Origin: an uncultured Oscillospiraceae bacterium
Lineage (GTDB): Bacteria > Bacillota > Clostridia > Oscillospirales > Acutalibacteraceae
Direction of reading: 5' to 3'
DNA: 64,000 nt
NCBI GenBank assembly: GCA_900547105.1
Contig: URFL01000002.1
Coordinates: 124,001 to 188,000 of the forward strand
Part shown: positions 1-8,016 of the stretch, in pieces
How the letters are laid out: each line of letters opens with the position of its first letter
How positions within the stretch are numbered: position 1 is the first letter of the stretch
Translations under genes and position numbers: made by a program
Notes under the pieces: generated by a model
Told to the model about the DNA's origin: nothing
Databases searched by the model: none
Seen by the model: the letters and a program-made list of their open reading frames with translations, nothing else

Positions 1-155
1 AGGCACAAGGTTTCGATATTCTCATAGCGGATAGATTTGGTTTCATTGTTGACCATACGGCTGAAATTTTGATAACTCATCCCTAGCTGCTTGTATAGCC
101 AGTATTTGGTTTTTCCCTGTTTTTCCAGTAGCGGCAGCACATTTAATTTTATCAT
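1..155 (-). CDS. XRE/Cro-type helix-turn-helix regulator, partial at window edge
   Basis: Reading the minus strand from the ATG at 155 gives 51 residues before the window ends. The protein begins MIKLNVLPLLEKQGKTK and continues with a helix-turn-helix segment (YWLYKQLGMSYQNFSRMV) typical of small Cro/C1-type DNA-binding proteins of the YozG kind. A GGAG Shine-Dalgarno lies about 9 nt upstream of the start. The gene diverges from the Cys-rich gene at 265, and an inverted repeat overlaps that gene's promoter, so autoregulation or control of the neighbour is a reasonable inference. The C-terminus is not visible. Confidence 0.7.
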   Translation of the reverse strand, partial: MIKLNVLPLLEKQGKTKYWLYKQLGMSYQNFSRMVNNETKSIRYENIETLC

Positions 156-208
156 CAGATATATCTCCGTATTGTACGTTTTGATGAGATAATATCTTAA
201 TTTGTGTC

Positions 209-237
209 TTGCTATATAGACTTATGCATTATATAAT
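209..237 (+). promoter_or_regulatory. Sigma-A promoter of the Cys-rich gene
   Basis: The -35 box TTGCTA (209-214) is separated by 17 nt from a perfect -10 box TATAAT (232-237). Transcription would start near 244, about 20 nt before the ATG at 265. Confidence 0.6.
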
Positions 238-250
238 GTATTAGTCTATA
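215..250. promoter_or_regulatory. Operator-like inverted repeat around the -10 box
   Basis: TATAGACT (215-222) is repeated inverted as AGTCTATA (243-250), and 10 of 11 positions pair if the arms are extended inward. The arms flank the -10 box of the plus-strand promoter. It sits between the divergent XRE-type gene and the Cys-rich gene, so it is a candidate site for that regulator. Confidence 0.4.
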
Positions 251-264
251 CTGGAGGTGTGTTT

Positions 265-498
265 ATGATTGCGGATCCCACAGGGGTGATGCTGGTTCCC
301 GGAAACCACGGAAAGGATTGCCCCGGAAACGGTCAACACACAGATGACGCTGGAAACGCGCTGGAATGCTGCTGTGACGAGTGTGACTATTGGCAATGCT
401 GCGCAGAGGATGCCTCTCCCCTATGTCATTTCTGTCACGATGCAGTTTGCCCCCGCGCCGGCCATTTGCCATATCGTGCGGGGAGTGGTATACTGTGA
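265..498 (+). CDS. Small cysteine-rich protein, function unknown
   Basis: A 77-residue ORF starts at the ATG at 265, seven nt after GGAGG (253-257) and just downstream of a good promoter. It carries a Gly/Asn/His-rich motif PGNHGKDCPGNGQH followed by clustered cysteines (ECCCDECDYWQCC, then CHFCH and C), which suggests metal binding or disulfide/thiol chemistry. There is no signal peptide or membrane segment. I do not recognise a named family with certainty, though similar short ECCCDECDY proteins occur in Clostridia. The divergent XRE-type regulator and the shared inverted repeat suggest a regulated pair. It could be a spurious ORF, but promoter, RBS and cysteine pattern argue against that. 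Confidence 0.5.
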   Translation: MIADPTGVMLVPGNHGKDCPGNGQHTDDAGNALECCCDECDYWQCCAEDASPLCHFCHDAVCPRAGHLPYRAGSGIL

Positions 499-524
499 AA
501 AAACAAGCACAGGGAGGATGCTCC

Positions 525-1400
525 ATGATCTATACCTTGAACGGCGATATCACCGTGGCGGTCACCACCGACGGCGGTGCACTGACCTCGATCAAACACG
601 CCGACGGCACCGAATACTTGTGGCAAGGCGATCCCGCCTACTGGTCGGGACAAGCGCCGCTGCTGTTCCCCATTGTCGGTTGCCTGCACAGCGACCGCGC
701 AGTACTGCCGAACGGCAAAGTTTGTCAGCTTTCGCGCCACGGACTGGTGCGCAAAATGCCCTTTACGCTGAAAGCGCAAAGCGACCGCGTCATCACCTTG
801 AGCGTTGCCGCCACCGACGCCACGCGGGCGGCGTATCCGTACGATTTCGCGGCGGAGGTGACCTACACCCTGCGCGGCAGCGGTGTGGAGGTTGCGTTCC
901 GGGTGGAAAACCGCGACGACGAACCGATGCCCTGCCAGTTTGGCGGTCATCCCGCGTTCAACTGTCCGAACGATGCCGGGCTGTCGTTCGAGGATTATTA
1001 TGTGGAGTTTGCGCAGCCGGAAACCGCGGCGGTGCCGCTGCTGGACAGCCACGGCATTATTGACGTGGACAACCGGATGCCGGTGCTGCAAGACAGCCGC
1101 ACCCTGCCGCTAACGCATGCGCTGTTTTACAAGGATGCGCTGGTGTTCGATCACCTGCAATCCCGCCGTGTGAGCCTGAAAAGCGACAAAACCGCCCGCA
1201 GCGTGACGGTGGATTTTGCGGAGATGGACTATCTCGGCGTTTGGTCAGCGGTAAACGACGCGCCTTTTGTGGCGCTGGAGCCTTGGGGCGGCATCAGCAG
1301 CTGCACCGACGAAGGCGAAGCATTCACCGACAAGCGCGGTGTGCGGCTCGTGCCGCCGCACGGCTCCACCGCCTACACTTTCACCATCAGCATCACCTGA
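525..1400 (+). CDS. Aldose 1-epimerase family protein (LacX/galactose mutarotase-like)
   Basis: The 291-residue product fits the galactose mutarotase-like superfamily, which interconverts alpha and beta anomers of aldoses or sugar phosphates. It has the family's N-terminal pattern of a beta-rich fold with GALTSIKHADGTEYLWQG, followed by LFPIVG and later GGHPAFNCP and LEPWGGISSC. The start is the ATG at 525, directly after AGGGAGGA (511-518). The substrate cannot be read from the sequence. The gene stands alone, convergent with folE and separated from it by a bidirectional terminator. Confidence 0.8.
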   Translation: MIYTLNGDITVAVTTDGGALTSIKHADGTEYLWQGDPAYWSGQAPLLFPIVGCLHSDRAVLPNGKVCQLSRHGLVRKMPFTLKAQSDRVITLSVAATDATRAAYPYDFAAEVTYTLRGSGVEVAFRVENRDDEPMPCQFGGHPAFNCPNDAGLSFEDYYVEFAQPETAAVPLLDSHGIIDVDNRMPVLQDSRTLPLTHALFYKDALVFDHLQSRRVSLKSDKTARSVTVDFAEMDYLGVWSAVNDAPFVALEPWGGISSCTDEGEAFTDKRGVRLVPPHGSTAYTFTISIT

Positions 1401-1435
1401 TCCCGCCCCCGCCTTTAAGCATCATGTGAACATTG

Positions 1436-1472
1436 AAAAAGCCTTCCGCCGAACTGTCGGCGGAAGGCTTTT
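1436..1472. terminator. Bidirectional intrinsic terminator
   Basis: An 11-bp perfect stem GCCTTCCGCCG/CGGCGGAAGGC (1441-1451 and 1458-1468) is flanked by A5 on the left and T4 on the right. It can therefore end both the epimerase transcript and the convergent folE transcript. Confidence 0.85.
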
Positions 1473-1477
1473 GTCCG

Positions 1478-2038
1478 TTATCTGGCTGTCAGCAGCGACA
1501 GCGTTTCCTGGCGGGTGCGGGGGTCGGATTTCATCAGTCCCCGCAGCGCCGAGGTTTGGGTGCGTGCCCCGGCGGCACGCGCGCCGCGCATGGTCATACA
1601 CAAGTGCTCGGCCTCGATGATGACCGCCAACCCACGGGGATGCAGCTCATCGTTCAGAAAATCCGCCACCTGCGCGGTCAGCCGCTCCTGCAGCTGCGGG
1701 CGGCGGGCAAAGTTGTTGACAATGCGCGCCAGCTTGGACAGCCCGATCACCTTGCCGTCCCGCGGGATATACGCCACATGCGCCACGCCGGTAAACGGCA
1801 GCAGATGATGTTCGCACATGGAATACAGCGGAATATCCCGCACCGTCACGATCTCGTCATCGTTTTGTTCGGAGAAAATTTTCAAATGCTGGCGGGGGTC
1901 CTCCTCCAAACCGGCAAAGATCTCCTCGTACATATCCGCCACCCGGCGGGGCGTTTCCTGCAATCCCTCGCGATCGGGATCCTCGCCGATAGCCAGCAGC
2001 AGCTCCCGCACCGCCGCTTCGATTCTGGGTTTATCCAT
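1478..2038 (-). CDS. folE: GTP cyclohydrolase I
   Basis: FolE converts GTP to 7,8-dihydroneopterin triphosphate, the first step toward folate and other pterins. The 186-residue length fits the family. The zinc and active-site motif SMCEHHLLPF is at residues 73-82, with Cys75 and His78 as expected ligands, and the third ligand Cys147 lies in EAEHLCMTMRG. The family motifs PFTGVAHVAYIP and GLSKLARIV are present. The ATG at 2038 has AGGAGG about 7 nt upstream, and it begins one base after the stop of the upstream ABC ATPase gene, so it is last in that operon. Other folate genes are absent here. Confidence 0.93.
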   Translation of the reverse strand: MDKPRIEAAVRELLLAIGEDPDREGLQETPRRVADMYEEIFAGLEEDPRQHLKIFSEQNDDEIVTVRDIPLYSMCEHHLLPFTGVAHVAYIPRDGKVIGLSKLARIVNNFARRPQLQERLTAQVADFLNDELHPRGLAVIIEAEHLCMTMRGARAAGARTQTSALRGLMKSDPRTRQETLSLLTAR

Positions 2039-2039
2039 C

Positions 2040-2846
2040 TTATGCCTCCTGATGAAACCGCGCCAAGAAAGCACGGGTACGCTCGCTTTGCGGATGGTCG
2101 ATCACCTGATGCGGGTCGCCCTCTTCCACGATCACACCGCCGTCCATAAAGATCAGCCGATCGGACACATCGCGGGCGAACGCCATTTCGTGGGTGACCA
2201 CGATCATGGTCATATGCTCCTCCGCCAGCTGGCGGATCACCTTGAGGATCTCGCCGGTCAGCTCGGGATCCAACGCGGAGGTCGGCTCGTCAAAGCACAG
2301 CACATCGGGCGACAACATCAGCGCCCGCGCGATCGCCACCCGCTGCTGCTGGCCACCGGACAGCTGCCCGGGATACGCATCGCGCTTTTCTTTCAGTCCC
2401 ACTTTTTCCAGCAGCACCAGCGCCGACGCGGTAATGGCATCGTAGGCATCGCGTTTGGTCATGCCGCCGAATTTGCCGGTGCCTTTTTTGATGTCCTCGT
2501 TGGCGCGCAGCCGCGCCGCCAGACACAAATTGTCCAGCACCGTGTACTGCGGGAACAGGTTGAACGACTGGAACACCAGCCCAAAATGCAGCCGGTTTTG
2601 CCGCACCTGTTCGTCGCTGAGTTTTTTCGGATTTTCGGACGAAAAAACTTCGTGTCCGTTCACCAGAATACGCCCCGATGTGGGCGTTTCCAAAAAGTTC
2701 AGGCACCGCAGCAGCGTGGTTTTTCCGCTGCCGGAGGAACCGAGAATGGTCAGCACCTCGCCCTTTTCCATCTGAAAATTGATACCCCGCAGCACTTCGG
2801 TGCGGCCAAAGTTTTTATAAATGTCTTTCACTTCCAGTAACGGCAT
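2040..2846 (-). CDS. Polar amino-acid ABC transporter ATP-binding protein (GlnQ/ArtM-like)
   Basis: This 268-residue cytoplasmic ATPase powers uptake of a polar amino acid. Walker A GSSGSGKT is near residues 36-43, the signature LSGGQQQRVAIARAL and Walker B VLCFDEPTSALDP follow, and the H-loop is VVTHEMAFARDV, a hallmark of the PAAT subfamily. An insertion (about RANEDIKKGTGKFGGMTKRD) makes it longer than the usual 240-250 residues. It follows the permease by 12 nt and precedes folE. The exact substrate cannot be assigned. Confidence 0.92.
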   Translation of the reverse strand: MPLLEVKDIYKNFGRTEVLRGINFQMEKGEVLTILGSSGSGKTTLLRCLNFLETPTSGRILVNGHEVFSSENPKKLSDEQVRQNRLHFGLVFQSFNLFPQYTVLDNLCLAARLRANEDIKKGTGKFGGMTKRDAYDAITASALVLLEKVGLKEKRDAYPGQLSGGQQQRVAIARALMLSPDVLCFDEPTSALDPELTGEILKVIRQLAEEHMTMIVVTHEMAFARDVSDRLIFMDGGVIVEEGDPHQVIDHPQSERTRAFLARFHQEA

Positions 2847-2858
2847 GGAAACACCCCC

Positions 2859-3551
2859 TTACGCCTTAAAATAGGACAGCTTTTTCTCAACCCAACCGAG
2901 CAGCACCGTCAAAATGCCGCTAAACAGCAGGTAGTAGATACCGGTAAAGAACAGCGGCCAAATCTCGCCGGCGATGCCGCTGGTGCCTTTCAGGAACGCC
3001 TGGCCTGCCCAGATGATCTCCTGCAGCGCGATGATCCGCGCCAGCGAGGTATCCTTGACCAGCGTGATGATCTCGTTGGAAATCGGCGGCACAATGCGTT
3101 TGATCATTTGCAGCAGCGTGACCTTGAAAAAGATCTGCGATTTGGTCATGCCCAGCACCTGTCCGGCCTCCTGCTGACCGATCGGCACGCTTTGGATACC
3201 GCCGCGGTATATCTCGGCAAAATAGCAGGAATAGTTCAGAATAAAGGCGATCGCCGATGCCCAAAAGCGTCCGCTCTCGCCACCGCCCCAAATGGGGTTG
3301 CCAAATACCAGCCCCGGGAAATAAAAGATGATCAACAGCTGCAGCATCAGCGGCGTGCCGCGGACAACCCAGATGATCACCTTTACCAGCGCGCTCAGCG
3401 GCTTAAATTTGCACATCGAGCCAAAGGAGATGATAAGCCCCAAAGGCATCGCCCCTGCCAGCGTCACGATAAACAACTTGAGCGTTTGGAGAAAGCCGAT
3501 ATTCAATGCTCTAAAAACGGTGGGAAACTGCTCGATAAACTGATCCATCAT
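2859..3551 (-). CDS. Polar amino-acid ABC transporter permease (HisM/GlnP family)
   Basis: A 230-residue inner-membrane permease with several hydrophobic segments and the PAAT-type EAA loop (GQQEAGQVLGMTKSQIFFKVTL). The start ATG at 3551 is supported by AGGA about 9 nt upstream; the following ATG at 3548 is an alternative. It lies between the binding protein and the ATPase, completing a SBP-permease-ATPase uptake system with a single homodimeric permease. A strong hairpin in the 114-nt gap upstream may tune its expression relative to the binding protein. Confidence 0.9.
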   Translation of the reverse strand: MMDQFIEQFPTVFRALNIGFLQTLKLFIVTLAGAMPLGLIISFGSMCKFKPLSALVKVIIWVVRGTPLMLQLLIIFYFPGLVFGNPIWGGGESGRFWASAIAFILNYSCYFAEIYRGGIQSVPIGQQEAGQVLGMTKSQIFFKVTLLQMIKRIVPPISNEIITLVKDTSLARIIALQEIIWAGQAFLKGTSGIAGEIWPLFFTGIYYLLFSGILTVLLGWVEKKLSYFKA

Positions 3552-3598
3552 TCTCAAACATCCTGCCTTGTGTTTTGTAAAATAGTTTTCCGTACAGC

Positions 3599-3645
3599 GC
3601 ATAATGCGCAAACCCCGCACCAATCACAAGGCTTGCGCATTATGC
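3599..3645 (-). promoter_or_regulatory. Intercistronic hairpin between binding protein and permease
   Basis: Perfect 13-bp inverted repeat GCATAATGCGCAA (3599-3611) and TTGCGCATTATGC (3633-3645) with a 21-nt loop. There is no long U-run, so it looks like an mRNA-stabilising or partial-termination element that lets the binding protein be made in excess. Function is inferred. Confidence 0.55.
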
Positions 3646-3665
3646 TTAAATTGTGTTACCGCTGT

Positions 3666-4484
3666 TTACTGCTCGATCAGCGCCTTGGTCACGCCATACT
3701 GCTCCGCCACTTTGGTCATGGTGCCGTCGGCGTAGCTGGTCTTAAAGAACTCGTTCAGCTTGGCGGCCAGATCGCTGCCCTTGCGGAAACCGACGCCGTA
3801 TTTCTCGTCGTTCAGCCCCACCGTGTAGGTCAGATCCGCATAGCCAGTGCCTTCGCCGACCATCGCCGCCGCCATCAGCGAATCGATCACCGCCGCATCG
3901 CAGGTGCCGGATTTCACTTCGGTCAGCGCGTTCGCCTGATTCTGCACCGGGGTGCAGTTGTATTTCAGCTCTTTGATAACCTTCTCACCGGCGCTGCCCG
4001 ATTCCACCGCGAAGTTCAGTTTCGAGCAGGCTTCGATCGTTTTGTACTGATCCGCTTTGCTCGCCGGAACCACCACGATCTGCTGGTTGTTCATATACGG
4101 GTTGGTGCATTCCATCGCCGCCAACACATCATCGGTCAGCGTCATGCCGTTCCAGGCACAGTCGATGCTTTTGTTGCCCAGCTCCATGATCTTGTTGTCC
4201 CATTCGATCTCGACAAACTCCGCTTCCACGCCCAGGCTCTTCGCAAATGCTTTCGCCATGTCCGCGTCAAAGCCGACCCATTCGCCCTTATCGTTCTTGG
4301 AATCCATGGGCGCAAAATCGGTCACACCGACCACCAGCTTGCCTTTGTCCAGCACATACTGCAGATCGGAAGTCGTTTGCGAGCTGTCGGAACCGTCTTT
4401 GCCATCCGTTTTGTTGCTGGAAGAACAAGCCGCCAGCGTCAACAGCATCGCCGCCGCCAGAATCATCGAAAGAAATTTTTTCAT
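3666..4484 (-). CDS. Amino-acid ABC transporter substrate-binding lipoprotein
   Basis: A 272-residue type-3 periplasmic-binding-protein fold (SBP_bac_3). It begins MKKFLSMILAAAMLLTLAAC, a lipoprotein signal with lipobox LAAC, followed by a Ser/Asp-rich spacer. Family motifs include GKLVVGVTDFAPM, GEWVGFDADMAKAFAKSLG and CDAAVID. The ATG at 4484 is 7 nt after AGGAGGG; an adjacent ATG at 4487 is too close. It is first in the minus-strand operon with permease, ATPase and folE. The ligand is probably a polar amino acid but is not determinable. Confidence 0.92.
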   Translation of the reverse strand: MKKFLSMILAAAMLLTLAACSSSNKTDGKDGSDSSQTTSDLQYVLDKGKLVVGVTDFAPMDSKNDKGEWVGFDADMAKAFAKSLGVEAEFVEIEWDNKIMELGNKSIDCAWNGMTLTDDVLAAMECTNPYMNNQQIVVVPASKADQYKTIEACSKLNFAVESGSAGEKVIKELKYNCTPVQNQANALTEVKSGTCDAAVIDSLMAAAMVGEGTGYADLTYTVGLNDEKYGVGFRKGSDLAAKLNEFFKTSYADGTMTKVAEQYGVTKALIEQ

Positions 4485-4515
4485 CATATAACCCTCCTGT
4501 GCAAAATACCATGGC

Positions 4516-4521
4516 ATTATA
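4516..4521 (-). promoter_or_regulatory. Probable -10 box of the amino-acid ABC operon
   Basis: A perfect TATAAT on the minus strand lies 32 nt upstream of the binding-protein start. At 17-nt spacing the -35 would be ACTTTG, which is poor, so only the -10 is called. Confidence 0.4.
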
Positions 4522-4620
4522 ATACACTATTTCATTACCAAAGTAAAGCGTAAAATCGACATTTGTCTCTTTTCTATCCTCCTGCCAAAGGAGAGTCGAA
4601 AATGATACCGCAAATTATGC

Positions 4621-4655
4621 AAAAAGCACCCCCGATGCGGGTGCATCGGGGGTGC
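4621..4655 (-). terminator. Intrinsic terminator after ispH-rpsA
   Basis: A 13-bp perfect stem GCACCCCCGATGC/GCATCGGGGGTGC (4626-4638 and 4643-4655) with a 4-nt loop is followed on the minus strand by U5. It lies 15 nt beyond the stop codon at 4670. Confidence 0.88.
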
Positions 4656-4669
4656 TGATGGATGTTGGA

Positions 4670-6694
4670 TTATTCCTCGTCCGCCGCTTCGTCAGCGGTA
4701 TCTTCGGCAGCTTCGTCCGCCGCGTTGTCCTCGTCCTCCAGCAGAGCACGGATGGACAGGCTCACGCGTTTGTTCTCGAAGTCGACCGCCGTCAGTTTCA
4801 CGGTCACTTCTTCGCCGATCTTCAGCTCATCCTGCGGTTTCTCCACGCGATGGTTGGCGATCTGCGAAATGTGGATCAGACCGTCGATGCCGGGCAGAAT
4901 CTGCGCAAACGCACCAAAGGTGGTCATGCCCACGATTTTGGCGGTCAGCACCGAGCCAACCGGGTATTTCGCTTTCAAAATCTCCCACGGATTGTCTTCC
5001 GCTTTGCGGTAGCCCAGCGAGATCTTCTTTTTCTCGGTATCCAGATCGCGGATGTACACCTCGACGACATCGCCCACATTGACGACTTCCGACGGATGTT
5101 TGATGCGGGACCAGGACAGCTCGGAGATGTGGATCATGCCGTCCACGCCGCCGATATCGACGAACGCACCGTAAGTGGTGAGCGATTTGACGGTGCCGGT
5201 GTAGTGCTGGCCGACTTCCGCCTGCGCCCAGAAGGCTTCTTCCTGTTTTTTACGCTCTTCGCGCGCCACGTTGCGGATGGAACCCACCGCGCGATGACGG
5301 CTCTGGTTGACTTCGATGATCTGGAATTTGACCGGCTGCTTCAGCAGGGGGGTCAGGTCTTCCATACGATACAGGCTCGCGTGGGACGCCGGGATGAACA
5401 CTTTCACGCCACCGGTCACCGCCAACAGACCGCCTTTGATGACATCGGTCACGACGCCATCCAGCACTTCGCCGCTTTCGGAAGCTGCCACAACGGTATC
5501 CCAGCCTTTTTTGGCATCGATACGTTTTTTGGACAGCATGATGGTGCCTTCCTGATCGTTGGTGCGCATGATGAGCAGCTCCAGCTCATCGCCCACTTTG
5601 ACGACATCTTCGGGATTGACATTCGGATCAGCGGACAGCTCGTCTACCGGAATATATCCCGCCTGCTTGCGTCCGGCCACTTCCACCTGCACCTCGTTGG
5701 GGGCGATGGCTACAACAGTGCCGCGCACACGCTCGTCGGTACTCAGGCTTTGCAGAGATGCCTCCAGCGCCTCCTCAAAGCTCATTTCGTCAAAAGACTT
5801 GGTTGCCGTCTCCACGGCTTCGGTTTCCTGGACTTCGTTGTTGTTGACAATTTCGGACATGGTTAAAAGAACCTCCTTTATAATATCGGCAGGAGTCGAC
5901 GCGCCCGCTGTCACACCGGCGGTTCGCTTATCGCGAAACCACGCGGGATCCAGCTCATCCGCCCGCTCCACCAAAACGGTGGGGCAAATGGCGCTGCAGA
6001 TATCCCGCAGCTTGGCGGTGTTGGAGCTATGACGCCCACCGACAATCACCATACAATCGTTTTGCCGCGCCAACTGCACGGCCTGTGCCTGACGTTTGGC
6101 AGTTGCATCACATATTGTATCAAAAATCAGTGGCTTTGTATAGATGTTTTTCGCAATTTCCGCGCATTTTTCGAACACAGCGTGGTCGAATGTGGTTTGC
6201 GAAACCATCAACACGGAGCCATTCTTTAGTATTTTATCACTTTTTATTAGATTCGTCAATTGTTCCGGCGCAGAAATTACAACAGATTTTCCCACACAAT
6301 GCCCGCGGATGCCCACCACTTCGGGATGACCCTCGTCTCCCACGACAATCACCGGCATTCCCGCCGCCGAATGTTCCGCCACGATCCGGTGGATTTTGGC
6401 GACGAACGGGCAGGTCGCGTCACACAATTCGATGGGCAGCGCCGCCGCGCGGTCGTATACCTCGCACGGCACGCCGTGCGACCGGATAACCAGCGTGGAA
6501 CCGGCGGGCGCTTCCTCCGGTGCCGACACGGTGCGCACACCGCGCTGCTCCAGCCCCTGCACCACCTGCGGGTTGTGGATGATGGGTCCCAGCGTCGCCA
6601 CGGTCTTACCCTCGTCCAGCAGCCGTTCCACCGTTTCTACCGCCCGCTTGACCCCGAAGCAAAATCCGGCGGAGCTTGCCAGTGTGATCTTCAT
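4670..6694 (-). CDS. ispH-rpsA: Fused HMB-PP reductase (IspH) and ribosomal protein S1
   Basis: The 674-residue protein joins IspH, the last MEP-pathway enzyme making IPP and DMAPP, to an S1 RNA-binding region. Residues 1-280 carry the three Fe-S cysteines in AGFCFGVKRA (Cys12), CDATCPFVAKIH (Cys95) and FDTICDATAKRQ (Cys195), plus GPIIHNPQV and RSHGVP. An acidic linker precedes four S1 OB-fold repeats at roughly 320-392, 408-475, 495-565 and 580-652, with GYIPVDEL, VFIPASHA, GMIHISEL and GLIHISQI. The tail is very acidic. The fusion is known in many Clostridia, so it is not a sequencing artefact. Its ATG overlaps the plsC stop (ATGA), indicating translational coupling. Confidence 0.95.
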   Translation of the reverse strand: MKITLASSAGFCFGVKRAVETVERLLDEGKTVATLGPIIHNPQVVQGLEQRGVRTVSAPEEAPAGSTLVIRSHGVPCEVYDRAAALPIELCDATCPFVAKIHRIVAEHSAAGMPVIVVGDEGHPEVVGIRGHCVGKSVVISAPEQLTNLIKSDKILKNGSVLMVSQTTFDHAVFEKCAEIAKNIYTKPLIFDTICDATAKRQAQAVQLARQNDCMVIVGGRHSSNTAKLRDICSAICPTVLVERADELDPAWFRDKRTAGVTAGASTPADIIKEVLLTMSEIVNNNEVQETEAVETATKSFDEMSFEEALEASLQSLSTDERVRGTVVAIAPNEVQVEVAGRKQAGYIPVDELSADPNVNPEDVVKVGDELELLIMRTNDQEGTIMLSKKRIDAKKGWDTVVAASESGEVLDGVVTDVIKGGLLAVTGGVKVFIPASHASLYRMEDLTPLLKQPVKFQIIEVNQSRHRAVGSIRNVAREERKKQEEAFWAQAEVGQHYTGTVKSLTTYGAFVDIGGVDGMIHISELSWSRIKHPSEVVNVGDVVEVYIRDLDTEKKKISLGYRKAEDNPWEILKAKYPVGSVLTAKIVGMTTFGAFAQILPGIDGLIHISQIANHRVEKPQDELKIGEEVTVKLTAVDFENKRVSLSIRALLEDEDNAADEAAEDTADEAADEE

Positions 6695-7311
6695 ACCGCT
6701 TTCCTCGCCTGATCCTGCAGCTCGCCGATACGCTCCATCAGCAAGCGGGAGGCATACCGCAGCTCGGGATGCTCCGGATTTTGCAAATGCAGCTCTTCGG
6801 GGGTCATCAACTCCCCGATCACCACCGTACTGCGCCGAAAGGGACGCACTTTTTGATTCTTGGTCACAATGCCCACCGGCAAAATGTCCGCACCGGTTTG
6901 CGAAGCGATCAGCGCCGCGCCCGATTTGGCGCGCCCCAGCTTGCCGTCTTTGGAACGGGTGCCTTCGGGGAAAATGCCCATCACTTCGCCACGTTCCACG
7001 ATCGCCTTAGCGGTGTCGATGGCGGAGGTATCGCCCTTGCCGCGCTCCACCGCAAACGCCCCGAACTGTTTGCCGATCACCCAAGCGATAAAGCGATTTT
7101 TGAACAACTCCGCCTTCGCCATAAACCGAATGGGGCGTTTTTGCCCCACCAGCAAAAAGATCGGGTCCAGATAAGAAATATGGTTGCAGCACAAGATCAC
7201 CCGATGGCCGTCCCCGGCGGGCGGCATATGTTCACGCCCGATCACCCGAAACGGGAAGATCAGCCGCACCAGCGGACCGAATATCGCCAGCAGAATACGA
7301 TCGCCTCTCAT
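6691..7311 (-). CDS. plsC: 1-acyl-sn-glycerol-3-phosphate acyltransferase
   Basis: PlsC acylates lysophosphatidic acid to phosphatidic acid at the membrane. The 206-residue protein has the catalytic NHxxxxD box as NHISYLD and the substrate-binding box FPEGTRSKDG. A hydrophobic N-terminus (ILLAIFGPLVRLIFPF) fits membrane association. It overlaps both neighbours by ATGA junctions (cmk upstream, ispH-rpsA downstream), so the three are translationally coupled. The order cmk-plsC-ispH is a conserved clostridial arrangement. Confidence 0.93.
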   Translation of the reverse strand: MRGDRILLAIFGPLVRLIFPFRVIGREHMPPAGDGHRVILCCNHISYLDPIFLLVGQKRPIRFMAKAELFKNRFIAWVIGKQFGAFAVERGKGDTSAIDTAKAIVERGEVMGIFPEGTRSKDGKLGRAKSGAALIASQTGADILPVGIVTKNQKVRPFRRSTVVIGELMTPEELHLQNPEHPELRYASRLLMERIGELQDQARKAV

Positions 7312-7991
7312 ACCATACCCTCCAGCTTATCCAGCACTACCTGTTTGAGCGCCGCCACCGACTGCTCCAGCGTGTTGCCGGAGGTGTCCACCAGCACCGC
7401 GTCCGCCGCCGCTTTCAGCGGAGCGGTCGCGCGATGGGTATCGTCATAATCGCGTTGTTTCATATCCGCAAGCACTTCTTCAAACGTGGTCGCCACGCCT
7501 TTTTCCTGCAGCTCCGCATACCGGCGCTGGGCGCGATCCTCCGCCGACGCGGTCAGGAAAACCTTGACCTGCGCGTGCGGCAGTACCACCGTGCCGATGT
7601 CGCGGCCGTCCATGATCACATTGTGCGCCGCGGCGGTGTCCTGCTGCAGCGCGAACAAAAATTGGCGCACCGCGGGCAGCGCCGACACCTTGGAGGCAGC
7701 CATCGACACCTCCGGCGTGCGGATATACGCGCTCACATCCGCGCCGTTGGCGAACACCCGCTGCACACCGTCCACATACCGCAGCTCCACCGTCAGTGCG
7801 GGCAGCGCCGCTTCCACTGCGGCGGCATCGGTCAGATCAATATGCTGCTGCAGCATCGAATAGCCCACCGCGCGGTACAACGCGCCGGTGTCCACATAGA
7901 TGTATTGCAGTTCCTGCGCCAAAATGCGCGCAATGGTGCTTTTGCCTGCCCCGGACGGGCCGTCAATCGCCACCGCGATCGTCTTATTCAT
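7308..7991 (-). CDS. cmk: Cytidylate kinase
   Basis: Cmk phosphorylates CMP and dCMP. The 227-residue protein starts MNKTIAVAIDGPSGAGKST, with the P-loop GPSGAGKS at residues 11-18, and carries YVDTGALYRA and the MDGRDIGTVVLP motif typical of bacterial CMP kinases. The ATG at 7991 has AGGAT upstream; longer in-frame extensions run into the neighbouring gene. It sits 25 nt after the baiN-like gene and overlaps plsC. Confidence 0.94.
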   Translation of the reverse strand: MNKTIAVAIDGPSGAGKSTIARILAQELQYIYVDTGALYRAVGYSMLQQHIDLTDAAAVEAALPALTVELRYVDGVQRVFANGADVSAYIRTPEVSMAASKVSALPAVRQFLFALQQDTAAAHNVIMDGRDIGTVVLPHAQVKVFLTASAEDRAQRRYAELQEKGVATTFEEVLADMKQRDYDDTHRATAPLKAAADAVLVDTSGNTLEQSVAALKQVVLDKLEGMV

Positions 7992-8016
7992 AGTGATATC
8001 CTCGCTTATGTTGATA

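Noticed and set aside
4539..4544. ACTTTG as -35 of the amino-acid ABC operon
   Set aside because: Only the -10 TATAAT is convincing; the hexamer at 17-nt spacing is poor and alternatives have wrong spacing.
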